From positions 1,116,001 through 1,180,000 of the forward strand of contig JAMFTG010000073.1 in NCBI GenBank assembly GCA_023974075.1: a DNA stretch of 64,000 nucleotides, in the 5' to 3' direction. Made by a program: the position numbers and the translations under genes. This DNA comes from Chaenocephalus aceratus (Eukaryota; Chordata; Actinopteri; Perciformes; Channichthyidae). The notes below the pieces were generated by a model that made no database searches, was not told the origin of the DNA, and saw only the letters and a program-made list of their open reading frames with translations. This document shows positions 22,966-31,918 of the stretch, piece after piece; within the stretch, counting starts at the first letter, position 1; each line of letters starts with the position of its first letter.

Positions 22966-23687
22966 CTGTTGGAGTCTACCGGACCAGGTCCGTCCTCCGC
23001 GCAGATCGTTTGGATATGGCCAGAGCGGGGTCGCTGTCCGGATCCGCCGATGACCGTTCTTAGTTCTGAGGGAAAAGGAATTGTGTCCTAGACACTATTC
23101 TCTGTTAGCTGTACGAAACTAGACTTTGCACTCCAATGGATTGTTTCTTCAAATAAGCACTTTATTACACAGTTCAACAAAGATACATCAATCTGATACT
23201 ATACCACAAAGCGCCTTGGACTCCTTCTTGAGTTCTCACCGTGACAAGCTCGTCAGTGTAAGATCCCAGTTGAAGAGAGCGCCGAGTACTGAATACATCC
23301 TGCATATATACTGTTCCTAGCGGAGCCCCCACCTTCGCTGCTCTCTCGTGGTGAAATCTGCCGTTGCTACCCTAGCAACACCCAGTTTTAGCCAAGGTCA
23401 GGGCCCAACTCCCTCTTCCTAATTTCGATGTGTCTTTATTACCGCCTTATCTGGTTTTCGCTCACAAGACAGTGGCGCCTTTTGAAGGTCAGGGCCACAC
23501 ATACTCGTAACATGGTGTTCTACATTCTTGAAGATAACAGGATGTAGCCGGCCAACTGCTGAGGCTTCTCAGCAGTTAACTTTAACACAGTACTTTTCCA
23601 CTCAGACAGCTCAATGTTTTAGCTTTTCCATGATAGGTTTACTATATCTTATATTCACTGTTACTTTTGCCTTATCTTTATCCTTCA
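22966..23687 (-). repeat. 3' LTR of ERV1
   Basis: On the minus strand the LTR starts TGAAGGATA directly after the polypurine tract and ends GACTCCAACA, giving TG...CA ends with a short imperfect inverted repeat (TGaaGGA/TGttGGA). It contains a TATA-like tatata at about 23303-23311 and, about 140 bases downstream, an AATAAA at about 23161-23166, which orders U3, R and U5 correctly. A second AATAAA (23427-23432) lies upstream of the TATA box. A perfect 10-bp hairpin (23554-23577) sits in U3. Confidence 0.8.
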
Positions 23688-23703
23688 ATCCCCCTTTTGC
23701 CCC
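23688..23703 (-). promoter_or_regulatory. Polypurine tract of ERV1
   Basis: On the minus strand this reads ggggcaaaagggggat, immediately before the LTR start. It primes plus-strand DNA synthesis in retroviruses. Confidence 0.8.
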
Positions 23704-23763
23704 ATTCTAATGATTGGGGCAACAAAACAACGCTATTGTTTATGTACATTTATGTCAGCTGTT

Positions 23764-24111
23764 TTAGGCTTCTGTCTCTCTTTCCCACATTATGCCATAC
23801 GGTGGTAATGGTGGTGCTGTCTGGAAAGTGTCCATTGCTGCCGCTTCGTCTTCGCCTTCCTCAATGTCTGGGTTGTTTTCTAAGGATAGCAAGGCGAGTT
23901 GTTGGCCCAGGGGAGTAGAAGGTGCTATGGTGGTACTAATTATTTTGTCCACCATTGAGCGGATACATGGGATGCAGCAGCACCCACACAAGGTCAAAAT
24001 TGCTGCAAACACGGCCATTGATACCAATACTGAGGTGACCAGGGTTTTGTATTTACCGAACACTGACATCCATTCGTCCCATTTACCGTCGATTCCAGAT
24101 TGATCTTTCAT
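23764..24111 (-). pseudogene. ERV1 env, transmembrane anchor and tail
   Basis: This is the C-terminal part of the envelope transmembrane subunit, one frame off from the main env frame. It has a tryptophan-containing membrane-proximal stretch, a hydrophobic anchor at residues 23-41 of this frame, a cysteine cluster (CGCCCIPC) at the membrane boundary likely to be palmitoylated, then a tail of about 65 residues rich in acidic residues and proline. The overlap with the upstream frame (24083-24111) marks a single-base frameshift. Viruses with translational shifting inside env are not known to me, so a mutation is likelier. Confidence 0.85.
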
Positions 24112-25831
24112 GCGGGAGTTGAGGGTTTTCAGACAAGTCCAGTGCTATTTGTAGAGTACCATCTGCAGCGGTGTTGTTGGGAATGAAGGTGCAGCATTGC
24201 TCTCCGAACATTGCACTTACTCCGCCTTTTTCTGCTAGGAGCATGTCTAGGGCCATTCTGTTTTGATAGGCCATGAGTGATGTGGCTTTCAATTGCTCAC
24301 TAACTGCCTTGAGTCCGACATGTGTGAGGTTTCCTAGGCGTTGGACATTATAATGAATGTAATTGATGCGGTCTGAGTTTTTATTGATGACACACCAGGG
24401 GCAGATGACGGATGTGAAGCCGTCCGCTACTTGATCGGCTATTTTGTAGTCACTTGGTACGCCCCGTGGTACCCCTATTGCGTCTATGTACGTTGGATCT
24501 GGGTCAATCATGGCTTCGCGTTTGACTCTGTTCGTAGTATGATAGGGGTATTGTTCTGCCAGGTTTGTTATGTCCCCTACTTTTAATTTGTAGGTTTTCA
24601 CTGGTAGAAGCAAAGTGACCAGTGCACATAGACCACTGGCATTATATGGGACGCGATCGTGGAGTTGGTTTCCACCGCAGTGGAACCATATGTCTGCTCG
24701 GATTACACCACGTCCAGGTGTAGTAGGTGTCACTATGTGGTCGCAGAGAGTTTTGTTGAACCCCCCAGTGTTTCTGATTGTGGTGTTGAAACAGGTGTAA
24801 TTCAACCTCGGAATTTTTGCAAAGAATAAGGGCGTTTTTAATTCCGCGTTGGCTAAAGGGAAGTAAACGTCGTATTTAGAGCAATTGTGTTGAGGGTTGT
24901 CTGTCCCCATTAATTCAGTGGCACACATTGGTTCTACCGGGGCAGGAATTATGTGGAGCAGGGGTCTGGCTCCCATACAAACGAGGCAGTCATCGCCTGT
25001 GTCTAGCGCGGCTTGTTGTGCCATTAGTAACCAGTTGTTGCTGTTTGCTGAGTGTCCCGAGATTCCAGTTGCTGCTTGGAACTCTTGATCAGTTGTCCAC
25101 TCCTTAGTGGAGTGGATCACCACCCCGTTTTGGACGGATACTATGTCAGATTGTGGTCTTTTAATGCGACTGGACATGCATACGTATATAGAGAATTTGG
25201 GGCTACCCGATGCCTTGGGCCATAGATAAAAGGATGCGCAAGGGGGTTCATCTTTCTTGAGTTGGGGTACCCCCGTTAAGTCTAACTGTACTATGAGGCC
25301 AGATGAGGATTTTGCCAGGTGTACTCTTTGCCTTACTTTTTTCGCTGTTCCTGTTGACGATGAACTCCAATCCGCCCCTGTCTCTCCCACCAAGTCGGTC
25401 CACGCTCGACCATAGCTATATCTTTCATTGGGATCGCCTTTTCCGAACCATACGTCTAGCGTCATGTACCATTGGTATTCGTTTCCCCACGACCCTCCTT
25501 TTTGGTTGCGTTTGTTTGACAAACTGGATGAGGGTAGTGGTGCTTGAGTCCGAGAGATGTGTCTTAATGCATCTTTCTGGTTACATTGGGTGAAATTTGC
25601 CGTATCTACTGTGCCGGCCACATCGCGGACGTGTCTAGTTAGGCTGTTTTTTGGAGGAGAAAAGGTATCTTGTGTAGTTTCATTTTGTGGGGAATTTGGA
25701 TTATTACTTTGGTCAATGATTTGCCTCCCCCTTTCACCCACTATGATAATGATTATTCCAACAATGATGAAAAAACAAAGTGTTAAGGCCAAGCAATAGA
25801 GGTGTTGGTTAGGTCCTGAGTTCTTCTTCAT
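24083..25831 (-). CDS. env: ERV1 envelope glycoprotein (SU and TM ectodomain)
   Basis: This is a retroviral envelope precursor of 582 codons before the frameshift. Residues 11-32 are a long hydrophobic signal or signal-anchor. The surface subunit runs to a furin-type site RVKR ending at residue 438. A C-x-x-C motif (CLVC, 282-285) follows a tryptophan/alanine-rich lead-in as in gamma-type surface subunits. Several N-x-[ST] glycosylation sites are visible. The transmembrane subunit has a heptad-like helix and ends near the motif SAMFGEQCC (539-547). This aligns with the immunosuppressive/C-x6-CC region, but the first cysteine is serine. The ATG lies 91 bases after the integrase stop. Confidence 0.88.
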   Translation of the reverse strand: MKKNSGPNQHLYCLALTLCFFIIVGIIIIIVGERGRQIIDQSNNPNSPQNETTQDTFSPPKNSLTRHVRDVAGTVDTANFTQCNQKDALRHISRTQAPLPSSSLSNKRNQKGGSWGNEYQWYMTLDVWFGKGDPNERYSYGRAWTDLVGETGADWSSSSTGTAKKVRQRVHLAKSSSGLIVQLDLTGVPQLKKDEPPCASFYLWPKASGSPKFSIYVCMSSRIKRPQSDIVSVQNGVVIHSTKEWTTDQEFQAATGISGHSANSNNWLLMAQQAALDTGDDCLVCMGARPLLHIIPAPVEPMCATELMGTDNPQHNCSKYDVYFPLANAELKTPLFFAKIPRLNYTCFNTTIRNTGGFNKTLCDHIVTPTTPGRGVIRADIWFHCGGNQLHDRVPYNASGLCALVTLLLPVKTYKLKVGDITNLAEQYPYHTTNRVKREAMIDPDPTYIDAIGVPRGVPSDYKIADQVADGFTSVICPWCVINKNSDRINYIHYNVQRLGNLTHVGLKAVSEQLKATSLMAYQNRMALDMLLAEKGGVSAMFGEQCCTFIPNNTAADGTLQIALDLSENPQLPHERSIWNRR

Positions 25832-25921
25832 CTTTGTTTTTCTTGTAAAAGTTCTTTGGTGTATCAGTGTAGGTGAGTGTCTCTTGTGTGGTGTGTGTAT
25901 GTGATGCGTGTGGTGTACCGC

Positions 25922-27397
25922 CTACTTTGGGGGAGCGGTCCCTTGTTGTGCCTCCTCGCCGGCTGTTATCTCCTGGGCTGCCGTTGGTTCTCCTGTTGTC
26001 TCCTCCTCCTCGGAAGTGGAGTCGATGTCCACACTTGGGGGTTGGGGGGCTTCGGTTGTTTGCCTGATGTTCAGTTGGCCTAGGTCCTGGATGGTGTCAG
26101 CGAGGGTCCTGGTAGGTGCTGGTGCTTCCACACACCTGCTCCAGTGGTACCACGTGTCTCCTTTTCCGTCTACTCTGACTGCATGATATGTTCGCTGGGT
26201 TACCTTGAGTGGTTCAGAGAACCTTGGAGCACACCACTTGCGTTTGATCGTCTTCAGGCGGACGTATTCAGTGTCCCTGCTGCCCTCAGCTTCCTCTGTG
26301 TGTCCTTTGGCTCTGGCTGCTGTGGATTCGTCCGCGAACTCTGCAACGAGGCATTTTAGTTGTTTATAGTAGGCCTGGTGCCCCACTTTGTCATACAGTT
26401 CCTTTGAAACCGTGGCTCCCGCCCCTGGGCCTGGAAACTGGTGCCCATGAGTCATTTCATATGGAGTGAACCCAGTGGTCCTGCAAATGGAACTCCTGAT
26501 AGCCAATAGGGCGAGAGGTAGTGCCTCCAACCATGTCATTCCTGTTTCTTCCATCGCCTTTGCTAGTTTCTGTTTTAGATTTAAGTTCATTCTCTCAACC
26601 TTTCCCTGTGATTGTGGATGATACACTGCTCCAAATCTGTGGGTTAGCCCAAGAGAGGCTTCCACCACCGCTAAATCGTGATTTTTGAAGTGGCTGCCAT
26701 TGTCACTGCGAATCTTTTTGGGGAACCCGTGTCTTGGAATGTAGGTTTGTACCAGGAAGTTGATTACAGACTGGCTGTCTTCTTTTGCACAGGGGATGGC
26801 TTCTGGCCACCCTGTGTAGGCATCCACAACCATGAGTATGTACCTCTTTCCCCTGTGTCTGTCTATCATGTCTGTATAGTCTATGACTATCTCCTCCCCT
26901 GCCATTGTTACTGCAGGAAACTTTCCCTCATGTGGTTTGATGGTGGCCCTCACATTGTAGCGTCCACAAATACTGCATTCTTCAAGATGATTGGCTATTA
27001 AATCTGGTAGGTAAGGGTGCCACCAATGGGTCAGGGCCCTAACCATTTGGTTCTTTCCTACGTGTGCCATTGAGTGTGCTTCCTTCATCATAGCTCTTAC
27101 CCACCCTGGTGGGATCACTGGCCTCCCGTCTGGGGAGTACCAAATGTCATTTGCTCCCTTTCTTGCCCCTTTGTTTCTCCAGGCCGTTAGTTCTTGCGGG
27201 GAAGCTTTAGATTGTTCTTTAGCCAACTCCTCATCTGTTCTGGCTTCTAGTATTCCTTCTTGGGGAGCCCGTACAACCATTTGTGAGAATGTGGCTTCGT
27301 ATCCGGCTGCCTGCTTGGCGGCCAGATCGGCGGCATTGTTTCCATCGGTTAGGTACCCTGTGGTTTTGGAGTGTCCTTTGCATTTGATTACAGCTAC
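25922..27397 (-). CDS. pol: ERV1 integrase
   Basis: This is the C-terminal pol domain that inserts viral DNA. From the ATG at 27280 it is 452 codons, but it is in frame with RNase H upstream, separated only by a TGA at 27398-27400. It has an N-terminal zinc-binding HHCC set (H-x3-H in HSMAH, C-x2-C in CSIC) and a catalytic core with D in DYTDM, D in RSDNGSHF and E in GKVERMN spaced as D,D-35-E. The C-terminus is long and ends in an acidic, threonine/serine-rich tail. All catalytic residues are kept. Confidence 0.93.
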   Translation of the reverse strand, partial: VAVIKCKGHSKTTGYLTDGNNAADLAAKQAAGYEATFSQMVVRAPQEGILEARTDEELAKEQSKASPQELTAWRNKGARKGANDIWYSPDGRPVIPPGWVRAMMKEAHSMAHVGKNQMVRALTHWWHPYLPDLIANHLEECSICGRYNVRATIKPHEGKFPAVTMAGEEIVIDYTDMIDRHRGKRYILMVVDAYTGWPEAIPCAKEDSQSVINFLVQTYIPRHGFPKKIRSDNGSHFKNHDLAVVEASLGLTHRFGAVYHPQSQGKVERMNLNLKQKLAKAMEETGMTWLEALPLALLAIRSSICRTTGFTPYEMTHGHQFPGPGAGATVSKELYDKVGHQAYYKQLKCLVAEFADESTAARAKGHTEEAEGSRDTEYVRLKTIKRKWCAPRFSEPLKVTQRTYHAVRVDGKGDTWYHWSRCVEAPAPTRTLADTIQDLGQLNIRQTTEAPQPPSVDIDSTSEEEETTGEPTAAQEITAGEEAQQGTAPPK

Positions 27398-28066
27398 TCA
27401 TGGCTTCATGATAGCCTCCTCTAACGCCTTGATTTTGTGATAGTGTTTCACTGGTGTTCCTGTACTAGTTACGAATCCTGCCCTGAGCCATCTTTTTAGG
27501 TCGTGGTGCACTACCCCGTGTACGTATGCTGAGTCTGTGTACACATTGATGTCTTGATCTATTCCTTGGTTCAAAGCGGCGATTACGCCCTTTAGTTCAG
27601 CTAGTTGAGCTGACACTTTTCCTTTGATGGGGGAGCAGTCAATGTTTTCAAAAAGTCCTGTCTCATTACTTCGTCCTACCACAGCGTAGGCCCCTTTTAG
27701 GCCGTCCTGTGGGGGTCTGTAACAACATCCGTCAGTGAACATGTCTCTTGCCCCTGTTACTGGCGTTTCCTGCATGTCTGGGCGTATTTTTACATCCTGC
27801 ACTACTTTTTCCTCACACCTGTGTGGGACTCCTTCTCCTGGTAAGTAGTCTGCCATGTTGGTGCCTTCATGTGTGTAGGTTATGTGTGGCTGTGTCAGAG
27901 ACTTTTCTAACCTGGTCTGTCTTGCTGATGTCATGGTGAAGGCCGCTGAGTTGACTAGGGCTACAATGCTATGGCTTGTGAGCACTGTGAGTGGGTGTCT
28001 CATCACTATGTGTTGGATTTTCCTTAGTACTCTAGCCACTCTAGCTGCATGTCTGATGCATGGGGG
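27398..28066 (-). CDS. pol: ERV1 connection and RNase H domain
   Basis: This removes RNA from the RNA:DNA hybrid. It is in the same frame as the upstream RT and the downstream integrase, bounded by a nonsense TAA (28067-28069) and a TGA (27398-27400). Catalytic residues are visible as D in MFTDGC, E in AELKGVI and D in YTDSAYV; the fourth acidic residue (GNNAAD) lies just past the TGA. Both stops look like point mutations: ERV2 keeps a sense codon at the equivalent of the first. Confidence 0.88.
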   Translation of the reverse strand, partial: PPCIRHAARVARVLRKIQHIVMRHPLTVLTSHSIVALVNSAAFTMTSARQTRLEKSLTQPHITYTHEGTNMADYLPGEGVPHRCEEKVVQDVKIRPDMQETPVTGARDMFTDGCCYRPPQDGLKGAYAVVGRSNETGLFENIDCSPIKGKVSAQLAELKGVIAALNQGIDQDINVYTDSAYVHGVVHHDLKRWLRAGFVTSTGTPVKHYHKIKALEEAIMKP

Positions 28067-30229
28067 TTATTTTGCCTCTGCTGCATCTAGTGCTACGCTA
28101 GCATACAGCAACATTTTTCTGCCTGGACTCTGATCCCCCTTTTTCTGGAAAAGTACGCCGTTTACGGTGTTTTCTTTTTCAGAAACATCCAAGAAGAAGG
28201 GGTGTTGATAGTCTGCTGAGGCCAGTGCACATACTGTAGACATATCTTGCTTGAGAGTTATGAAAGCGTGTTCTGAGTCTGAGTCCCATTCTAGTTTGGC
28301 AGTCATGTTCCTATGCCCTTTCTCGTTTATCAGTGCTCTGAGTGGTGCTGTGCGTAGTTTGTAGTCCGCTAAATACATACTGGAGTACCCACACAGGCCC
28401 AAAAAAGAGAGCATGTCTTTGACCAGTATTGGTTTTGGGTGGGCCAGTATTGAGTCCTGGTGGGTGGTGGACATTGCGGTGCCGTCTTCAGACAGCACTC
28501 TCCCTAAAAAGGTAACCTCCTTTCTGGCACATTGGATCTTTGCTTTGGATGCTTTGAACCCTCTCTCGGCCACTCGTGTTAGAACGGCTTGTGTGGCTTT
28601 TAGGCAGGAGTCTGCGTCAGGGCTGGCTAAGAGTAGGTCGTCTACATACTGTACCAGGATGGTGTCTTTGGGTAGGTCTAAGTCTTGTAGCTGTTCCCTT
28701 AACACTTTGTTAAATATTCCTGGGGACAGGTTGAATCCTTGTGGTAGTCTTGTGTACTGAAACCTGTGCCCTTTGTGAACGAATGAGAAGATGTGTCTTA
28801 GGTCTGTTGCCAGGGGAATGCAGAAAAATGCATTAGCTAAATCTATGACTGTGAAATGTCGGTGTCCTGGACCAATCTGGGCTATTGCCACATGTGGGTT
28901 TGGTACCGGAATGGGAGGTGTCGTGATTCTAGAGTTTATGCGTCTTAGGTCATGGGCCATTCGGTATGTCTTACCCCCTGCCTTCTTTACTGGGAGTATG
29001 GGAGTGTTCCACTGTAAGTCTGTTGAGTCTTCCAATACCCCTGATTTTATTAGTCCGTCTATGGTTTCATCAATACCCTCTTTCGCCGCTTGGGCCATAG
29101 GGTATAGGGGGGCGTAAACTGGTGGGTCAGCTGTGTATTGGAATCGCACTGGTTCGGCCAGGATGCAATGTCCTACGTCGTATGGATCTTTTGACCAAAG
29201 ATGTCCTGGTAGTTTATCAAACATGCTCTGTGTGTCGGGGTGGTCCTGTTTATCCATGTGGTGGTCTCTGACCACCGGGACTTCCTCATAGTTAATGCCT
29301 TCCTCTGATGAGTGTGAGATAGCATGTGCTTTGAGTGAGGGTGAGTATTCGACCTGTGGGATGTCTGTAGGTATCCAGTCTGTGGTTGTTTGGGCCTTTT
29401 TTACAAAGGGGCCCAATGATCTTGCTTCTGAGGTGGGGCCTAACAATAGGGTTATGTGGGGAACCGACTCTGGTCCCATTCTGTACCAGTAGTCTTGATC
29501 AAGGTCGAGGAATACTTCCGCTGCCACCCCTACTTCTGATATGAAAATTCTCCCTGTGCATACCCCATCAGTTTGGTCATACTTTTTGTCATCCCATTCT
29601 TCAGCAAACGTTTCGTCAAATGGTGAGCGAGAGTAGAAGAAGGTGACATGGGGAGGGTCTTTTGGGGGGCTGTAGGGATGTATGGCCTGTATCCAAGGTT
29701 TCCAAAGGGAGAACTTCCCATATAACGAATCTCTGGCCTTAGTCTTTTCCAGAGGGCGGGTCAGCAGACCCCAATATATGGTTGTTTCTTGGAAGGCCGC
29801 TGGACTGCAGGATTGTGCTAACAACATCTGGGAATGCGATGATATGGTTGCAGAACAGTTATAGAATGCACCATTGGGGAATGTGACTTTCAATCCGTCT
29901 GGGGAGCACAAGATGGAGGCATTTGCTTTTATGAGGATGTCTCTTCCTAACAGGTTAGCTGGGCACTGGGGTGAGAGGAGGTATGGGTGTTGGAATGTCT
30001 GACCAGCGATGCTAGATGGGAGTTTATGGGTAAGCGGAAGTTGTTCTATTTGTCCTGAAAACCCTACTACTGCCACTGTGTTGTGTGACGCCTGTGACTG
30101 GTACTTAGGGTCTTTTAGGGTAGAATACCTGGCCCCTGAATCCAACAAGAAAGGCAGTTGTTTGTCTAACACTGTGACAGGTATGAGTGGCTCCGCTAGG
30201 CCTCTCATAGTGGGGGTTCCTAGGACTCC
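28067..30229 (-). CDS. pol: ERV1 protease, 2H-like insert and reverse transcriptase
   Basis: This is an open frame of 713 codons from ATG 30208, open back to the UAG at 30230. The aspartic protease occupies about residues 1-125, with DSG at 23-25 and the flap and LLGRD near 86-90. Residues about 130-345 form an insert absent from standard retroviruses (separate entry). Reverse transcriptase follows, with WNTPILPVKK, the catalytic D in FTVIDLANAFF, LPQGFNLSP and YVDD at 521-524 (28637-28648). The frame ends at a nonsense TAA in the connection region. Apart from that stop, the polymerase looks intact. Confidence 0.93.
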   Translation of the reverse strand, partial: GVLGTPTMRGLAEPLIPVTVLDKQLPFLLDSGARYSTLKDPKYQSQASHNTVAVVGFSGQIEQLPLTHKLPSSIAGQTFQHPYLLSPQCPANLLGRDILIKANASILCSPDGLKVTFPNGAFYNCSATISSHSQMLLAQSCSPAAFQETTIYWGLLTRPLEKTKARDSLYGKFSLWKPWIQAIHPYSPPKDPPHVTFFYSRSPFDETFAEEWDDKKYDQTDGVCTGRIFISEVGVAAEVFLDLDQDYWYRMGPESVPHITLLLGPTSEARSLGPFVKKAQTTTDWIPTDIPQVEYSPSLKAHAISHSSEEGINYEEVPVVRDHHMDKQDHPDTQSMFDKLPGHLWSKDPYDVGHCILAEPVRFQYTADPPVYAPLYPMAQAAKEGIDETIDGLIKSGVLEDSTDLQWNTPILPVKKAGGKTYRMAHDLRRINSRITTPPIPVPNPHVAIAQIGPGHRHFTVIDLANAFFCIPLATDLRHIFSFVHKGHRFQYTRLPQGFNLSPGIFNKVLREQLQDLDLPKDTILVQYVDDLLLASPDADSCLKATQAVLTRVAERGFKASKAKIQCARKEVTFLGRVLSEDGTAMSTTHQDSILAHPKPILVKDMLSFLGLCGYSSMYLADYKLRTAPLRALINEKGHRNMTAKLEWDSDSEHAFITLKQDMSTVCALASADYQHPFFLDVSEKENTVNGVLFQKKGDQSPGRKMLLYASVALDAAEAK
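29309..29791 (-). other. 2H-phosphoesterase-like domain within ERV1 pol
   Basis: Residues about 140-300 of the pol frame lie between protease and polymerase. They contain two H-x-T motifs, each preceded by proline and followed by hydrophobics: PPHVTFFY (H187; 29642-29650) and VPHITLLL (H251; 29450-29458), 64 residues apart. Paired H-h-[T/S]-h motifs at this sort of spacing define 2H phosphoesterases, which cleave cyclic or 2'-5' phosphodiesters. ERV2 keeps both motifs. The assignment rests on motif and spacing only; a dUTPase or structural linker remains possible. Confidence 0.55.
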
Positions 30230-30300
30230 CTATGTCATGTACTGGTCCTGGTCGTACTCATAATCTCCGAATACGGGACACTGTTGGGGCGGAGAGTCAC
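30230..30300 (-). pseudogene. gag: ERV1 gag, last codons, and read-through UAG
   Basis: Before pol, the same frame encodes a short acidic/tyrosine-rich tail (FGDYEYDQDQYMT) ending in TAG (30230-30232), followed by GGA and then the protease. A stop followed by a purine-rich GGA context in frame with pol is the gammaretroviral suppression arrangement. About 25 codons remain before an upstream stop; the rest of gag is deleted. Confidence 0.75.
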
Positions 30301-30709
<409 letters not shown>

Positions 30710-30983
30710 GGCATCTTGGTCAGGTAGTGTATTGTGTGTGTCAGGGTGTCTGGGAAAGTGTATGTAAGAAGGTTTATATATATATATAGGATTACTTAAA
30801 AACAGTCCCAAATAATACATATACAGTTCAAGATAATACCTGTTTACTTTAATACAGTTTAGAACAATATCTGTTTGCTTTAATCTCTTTTTTGATCTCA
30901 CCTTCAGAGATCAACTTATACAGTACACAGCATTTGGACCATAACCACTGTCATTCTTTTCTACTGTCTGTTCCCCAACATTT

Positions 30984-31117
30984 ATATAAATCCATCAGTC
31001 GCTGGGATTTAGGGCACTTTAAACCTTTAGGAACAGTCCACCATAACAACTTCTTATGACAGTGGAGGGAGACCAAAATATGTTAAAAAAATGTCCTTGT
31101 CGGCTGATGGATTTATA
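30984..31117. repeat. Short segment with 14-bp inverted ends
   Basis: tataaatccatcag (30984-30997) and its complement ctgatggatttata (31104-31117) enclose about 106 bases, possibly a very short MITE. No target duplication is evident. Confidence 0.4.
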
Positions 31118-31183
31118 TTATTGATATTGCAAGTTAGAAACGTAAAATGCATTTTGACAGACACTTGGGGGAAATATGTGTTT

Positions 31184-31918
31184 AGAGCGTTTAAAAAAAC
31201 GACGGTCTGATTTCAACAACTCAATGTGTGATTATTATAGCAGTAATATTAGACACTAATAATACACAAAACTATTAACACTGTACATATTATTGTTTGC
31301 CCGTGGGATTAGGATGATCGGTAGTGAGAGCCGCTGCATTTTCCTCCGGTCGGATGTGATATAAAAACAAAGCGATTATTGTTGTTGTTGTAAACTCACG
31401 TGGATTAAATTGAGTGCATTCATTTCAACTCGCGAACATATGATACATTAAATGAATGCGAGGATGACGATCGAACATCGTTTGTTTGACCCTGGATGCA
31501 TTTCCTGATCTAAAAACATAGCGATGGTTTTGTACTTACGCGGCGTAAATTACGCCAACGTGAATTAAACATTATTTTGTTAAATAAAAACATGGTGATG
31601 TTTAGTAAATGATTACATGTCTCTTACTTAAGCACAGAATATGATCCTATCCGTGACATATATGGATCTTAACAAATATCCGCTATATCAGATACCTGAT
31701 CAGCTGTTTATTTCACATGAGTTTCAGTGTGGCAGCTTTTCACGGCTCCCCCTGGTGGATCCATGATCCATTGCAGCTGGTTTCATTATAATTAAATGTA
31801 TTTATCAAGGGGGCGTTTCAAGTCCTGCGGGGGGGGTTTTCCTTTTGAGCAGGGGCCCACCCCGTGCCGATCACGGACCCGCACGGGTAGGCGTCTGAAA
31901 CGAAGCGCTACATCTGTA
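31184..31918 (-). repeat. Dispersed repeat family R2, copy 3
   Basis: Inverted, nearly full-length copy. It lacks about 60 bases at the end corresponding to gtgtgtttaca and ends tacatctgta at 31918. A hAT MITE fragment (tattgcaagttagaaacg) abuts it at 31125-31183. Confidence 0.85.

Larger units (their letters stand above)
22966..30300 (-). mobile_element. Endogenous retrovirus 1 (class-I-like), 5'-truncated
   Basis: Read on the minus strand: last codons of gag, an in-frame UAG, pol (protease, extra domain, reverse transcriptase, RNase H, integrase), env, polypurine tract and 3' LTR. The 5' LTR and nearly all of gag are missing; the region beyond 30300 is unrelated. Pol is interrupted by only two nonsense codons and env by one frameshift, so decay is modest. 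Family traits (one-frame gag-pol read-through, YVDD polymerase box, class-I-like envelope) point to gamma/epsilon-like retroviruses. Confidence 0.9.
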
